From NCBI GenBank assembly GCA_950054255.1, contig CATLOR010000001.1, positions 965,589-1,029,588 of the forward strand: a DNA stretch of 64,000 bases. The letters run 5' to 3'. A program made the translations under genes and the position numbers. The notes beneath the pieces are model-generated. The model searched no databases, was not told where the DNA came from, and worked only from the letters and a program-made list of their open reading frames with translations. Shown in pieces: positions 62,744-64,000 of the stretch. Source of the DNA: an uncultured Rickettsiales bacterium (GTDB lineage: Bacteria; Pseudomonadota; Alphaproteobacteria; Micavibrionales; GCA-2720935). Position 1 is the stretch's first letter, and the number at the start of each line of letters is the position of its first letter.

Positions 62744-63976
62744 ATGGTCCCAGCAGATATATCATGGATGCTTGTTGCAACGGTTTTAGTGCTTTTAATG
62801 ACACCTGGTGTTGGTTTTTTCTATGGAGGAATGGTTAGTCGTCGCAATGCAGTATCAACGACATTTCAAAGCTTCATTTGTATCGGTATTATAGGGTTGT
62901 TATGGGCTCTGTGTGGATATAGTTTGGTTTTTTCTGACGGAGATGCTTTTGGCTTTATTGGTGGTTTTGATTATTTATTTTTACAAAATGTTGGAATTGA
63001 ACCTAATAGTGATTATGGATCAACAATTCCTCACGCATTATTTATGCTTTTTCAAGCAACATTTGCAGTGATTACGCCAGCCTTGATTAGCGGATCGATG
63101 GCAGAGCGTATCCGTTTTAAAGCATGGATTATTTTGATGCCTATATGGTCTTTACTCGTTTATGTTCCTGTGGCGCACTGGGTGTGGGGTCCTAATGGTT
63201 GGATCGGTGCTATGGGAGGATTAGATTTCGCTGGTGGTTTAGTCGTTCATATGACATCAGGATTTGCAGCTTTCGTTGCAGCTCTGATGCTTGGAAATAG
63301 AGCCAAATTTGAACCTGAGAAAGATCAAAATGGATTTAGTGCGACAATGGTACTACTTGGCACAGCGATGCTATGGGTTGGATGGTTTGGTTTTAATGCG
63401 GGGTCTGCTTTAGCCGCTGATGGATTGGCAGCTTATGCCGCAGCCACGACATTCTTTGCTTCGGTGACAGCGATGACTGTTTGGATGATTTGTGATTGGA
63501 TTATCACAGGACGTCCATCGGCTGTTGGTGCTGCTGTTGGTGCTGTTGCAGGTCTAGTGGCTATCACGCCTGCGGCTGGATTTGTCACTATGATGTCGGC
63601 AATTATGATTGGTGCTATTGCATCTGTATTGTGTAATTTATCGGTTCATTTAGTTAAAAAGAAATTTAAAACAGATGATACAGTTGATGTGTTTGCTTGT
63701 CACGGTGTTGGCGGTACAATCGGAACGATTTTAACAGCGGTTTTTGCAACAACAGAAGTTAATCCAAACGGTGTGAATGGCCTTATTCATGGTGAAGTTG
63801 ATTTGTTAATTGCAAATACAGTTGGAGCAGTTGTTGTGGTTGGATATACGATGATCATGACATATCTTATCATCAAAGCCATTTCATGGGTAACAGCCGT
63901 TCGCGTTTCTGCTGAAGAAGAAGAAACAGGTCTGGATATTAGCCAACATGGTGAAAAAGTCTTTACATTAAATTAG
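62744..63976 (+). CDS. amtB: Ammonium transporter (Amt/MEP/Rh)
   Basis: A 410-residue inner-membrane channel with about eleven helices for ammonium uptake. The pore twin histidines are His145 (AHWVWGP) and His320 (CHGVGGTIG), and FEPEKDQNGFS precedes the central helices. AGAGAGGT lies seven bases before the chosen ATG at 62744; the frame is open further upstream to 62672 without a good start. glnK, usually adjacent, is not upstream, and the window ends just after the gene. Confidence 0.94.
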   Translation: MVPADISWMLVATVLVLLMTPGVGFFYGGMVSRRNAVSTTFQSFICIGIIGLLWALCGYSLVFSDGDAFGFIGGFDYLFLQNVGIEPNSDYGSTIPHALFMLFQATFAVITPALISGSMAERIRFKAWIILMPIWSLLVYVPVAHWVWGPNGWIGAMGGLDFAGGLVVHMTSGFAAFVAALMLGNRAKFEPEKDQNGFSATMVLLGTAMLWVGWFGFNAGSALAADGLAAYAAATTFFASVTAMTVWMICDWIITGRPSAVGAAVGAVAGLVAITPAAGFVTMMSAIMIGAIASVLCNLSVHLVKKKFKTDDTVDVFACHGVGGTIGTILTAVFATTEVNPNGVNGLIHGEVDLLIANTVGAVVVVGYTMIMTYLIIKAISWVTAVRVSAEEEETGLDISQHGEKVFTLN

Positions 63977-64000
63977 ATTGTTTAAAATCAGGTTAGAAAA

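Overview
The window is 64 kb of an AT-rich alphaproteobacterial chromosome. I infer the class from several gene orders and families: plsX-fabH-ihfA-merR followed by tRNA-Pro, DUF177-rpmF, a PCMT-tolC-popZ block, an NDUFS4-type complex I accessory subunit, the ubiquinol-cytochrome c chaperone, an ELM1-family protein, a class II DAHP synthase, and a PopZ-like polar protein with a DUF2497 C-terminus. MotAB and a FliL-like protein indicate a flagellated cell. Intact carAB, glyA, ilvA, aroG-type and valine-catabolic genes argue against a strongly reduced endosymbiont. Genus is not decidable from what I see. I found no insertion sequence, prophage, CRISPR array or rRNA gene, so this is mostly core chromosome with a few lineage-specific genes.

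Layout. 1-2.1 kb holds the end of the pyruvate dehydrogenase E2 gene and its E3 gene lpdA, followed by a diverged second copy of the lpd 3' end. 2.3-9.3 kb has small unknown genes, recO, parC, bpt, motB and motA. 9.4-14.6 kb carries ilvA, an acyl-CoA dehydrogenase and a 3-hydroxyisobutyryl-CoA hydrolase (valine breakdown), and an LdtR-like MarR regulator. 14.6-19.5 kb holds glyA, nrdR-nusB, a FliL-like gene, a BamE-like lipoprotein, the bc1 chaperone, DUF177 and rpmF. 19.5-24.3 kb is plsX-fabH-ihfA-merR, a tandem pair of DUF1566-like genes, and tRNA-Pro. 24.3-28.3 kb has a DUF3592 protein, a DMT transporter, the NDUFS4 homologue, three tRNAs (Arg, Asn, Cys) and a membrane diguanylate cyclase.

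28.3-35.5 kb: PCMT, tolC, popZ-like, a PH-domain membrane protein, trxB, ELM1, an Lrp regulator, a VOC-fold protein and greA. 35.5-40 kb: carAB. 40-44.7 kb: the yqeY-dnaG-rpoD macromolecular synthesis cluster. 44.7-51.2 kb: an unknown gene, a tRNA with CAT anticodon, a transglycosylase-like protein with a DEDDh exonuclease, rpsD with a structured leader, a J-domain protein, trmJ, and two tandem paralogues of an unknown family. 51.2-58.7 kb, all on the minus strand: gltX, class II DAHP synthase, then a tight group of gor, lpxL, lpxK and waaA for lipid A-Kdo assembly. 58.7-64 kb: a methyltransferase, an unknown gene, an LpxR-like outer-membrane protein, a RumA-type RNA methyltransferase and amtB.

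The most noteworthy items are small-scale. They are a recombination-like scar of lpd, two genes that may be translated from leaderless mRNAs (acyl-CoA dehydrogenase and carA), intrinsic terminators folded into the coding 3' ends of convergent genes, a long inverted repeat over the promoter of the LdtR-like regulator, a structured rpsD leader, and two tandem paralogue pairs without known function. I did not find a clear multi-gene novel defence or mobile system.
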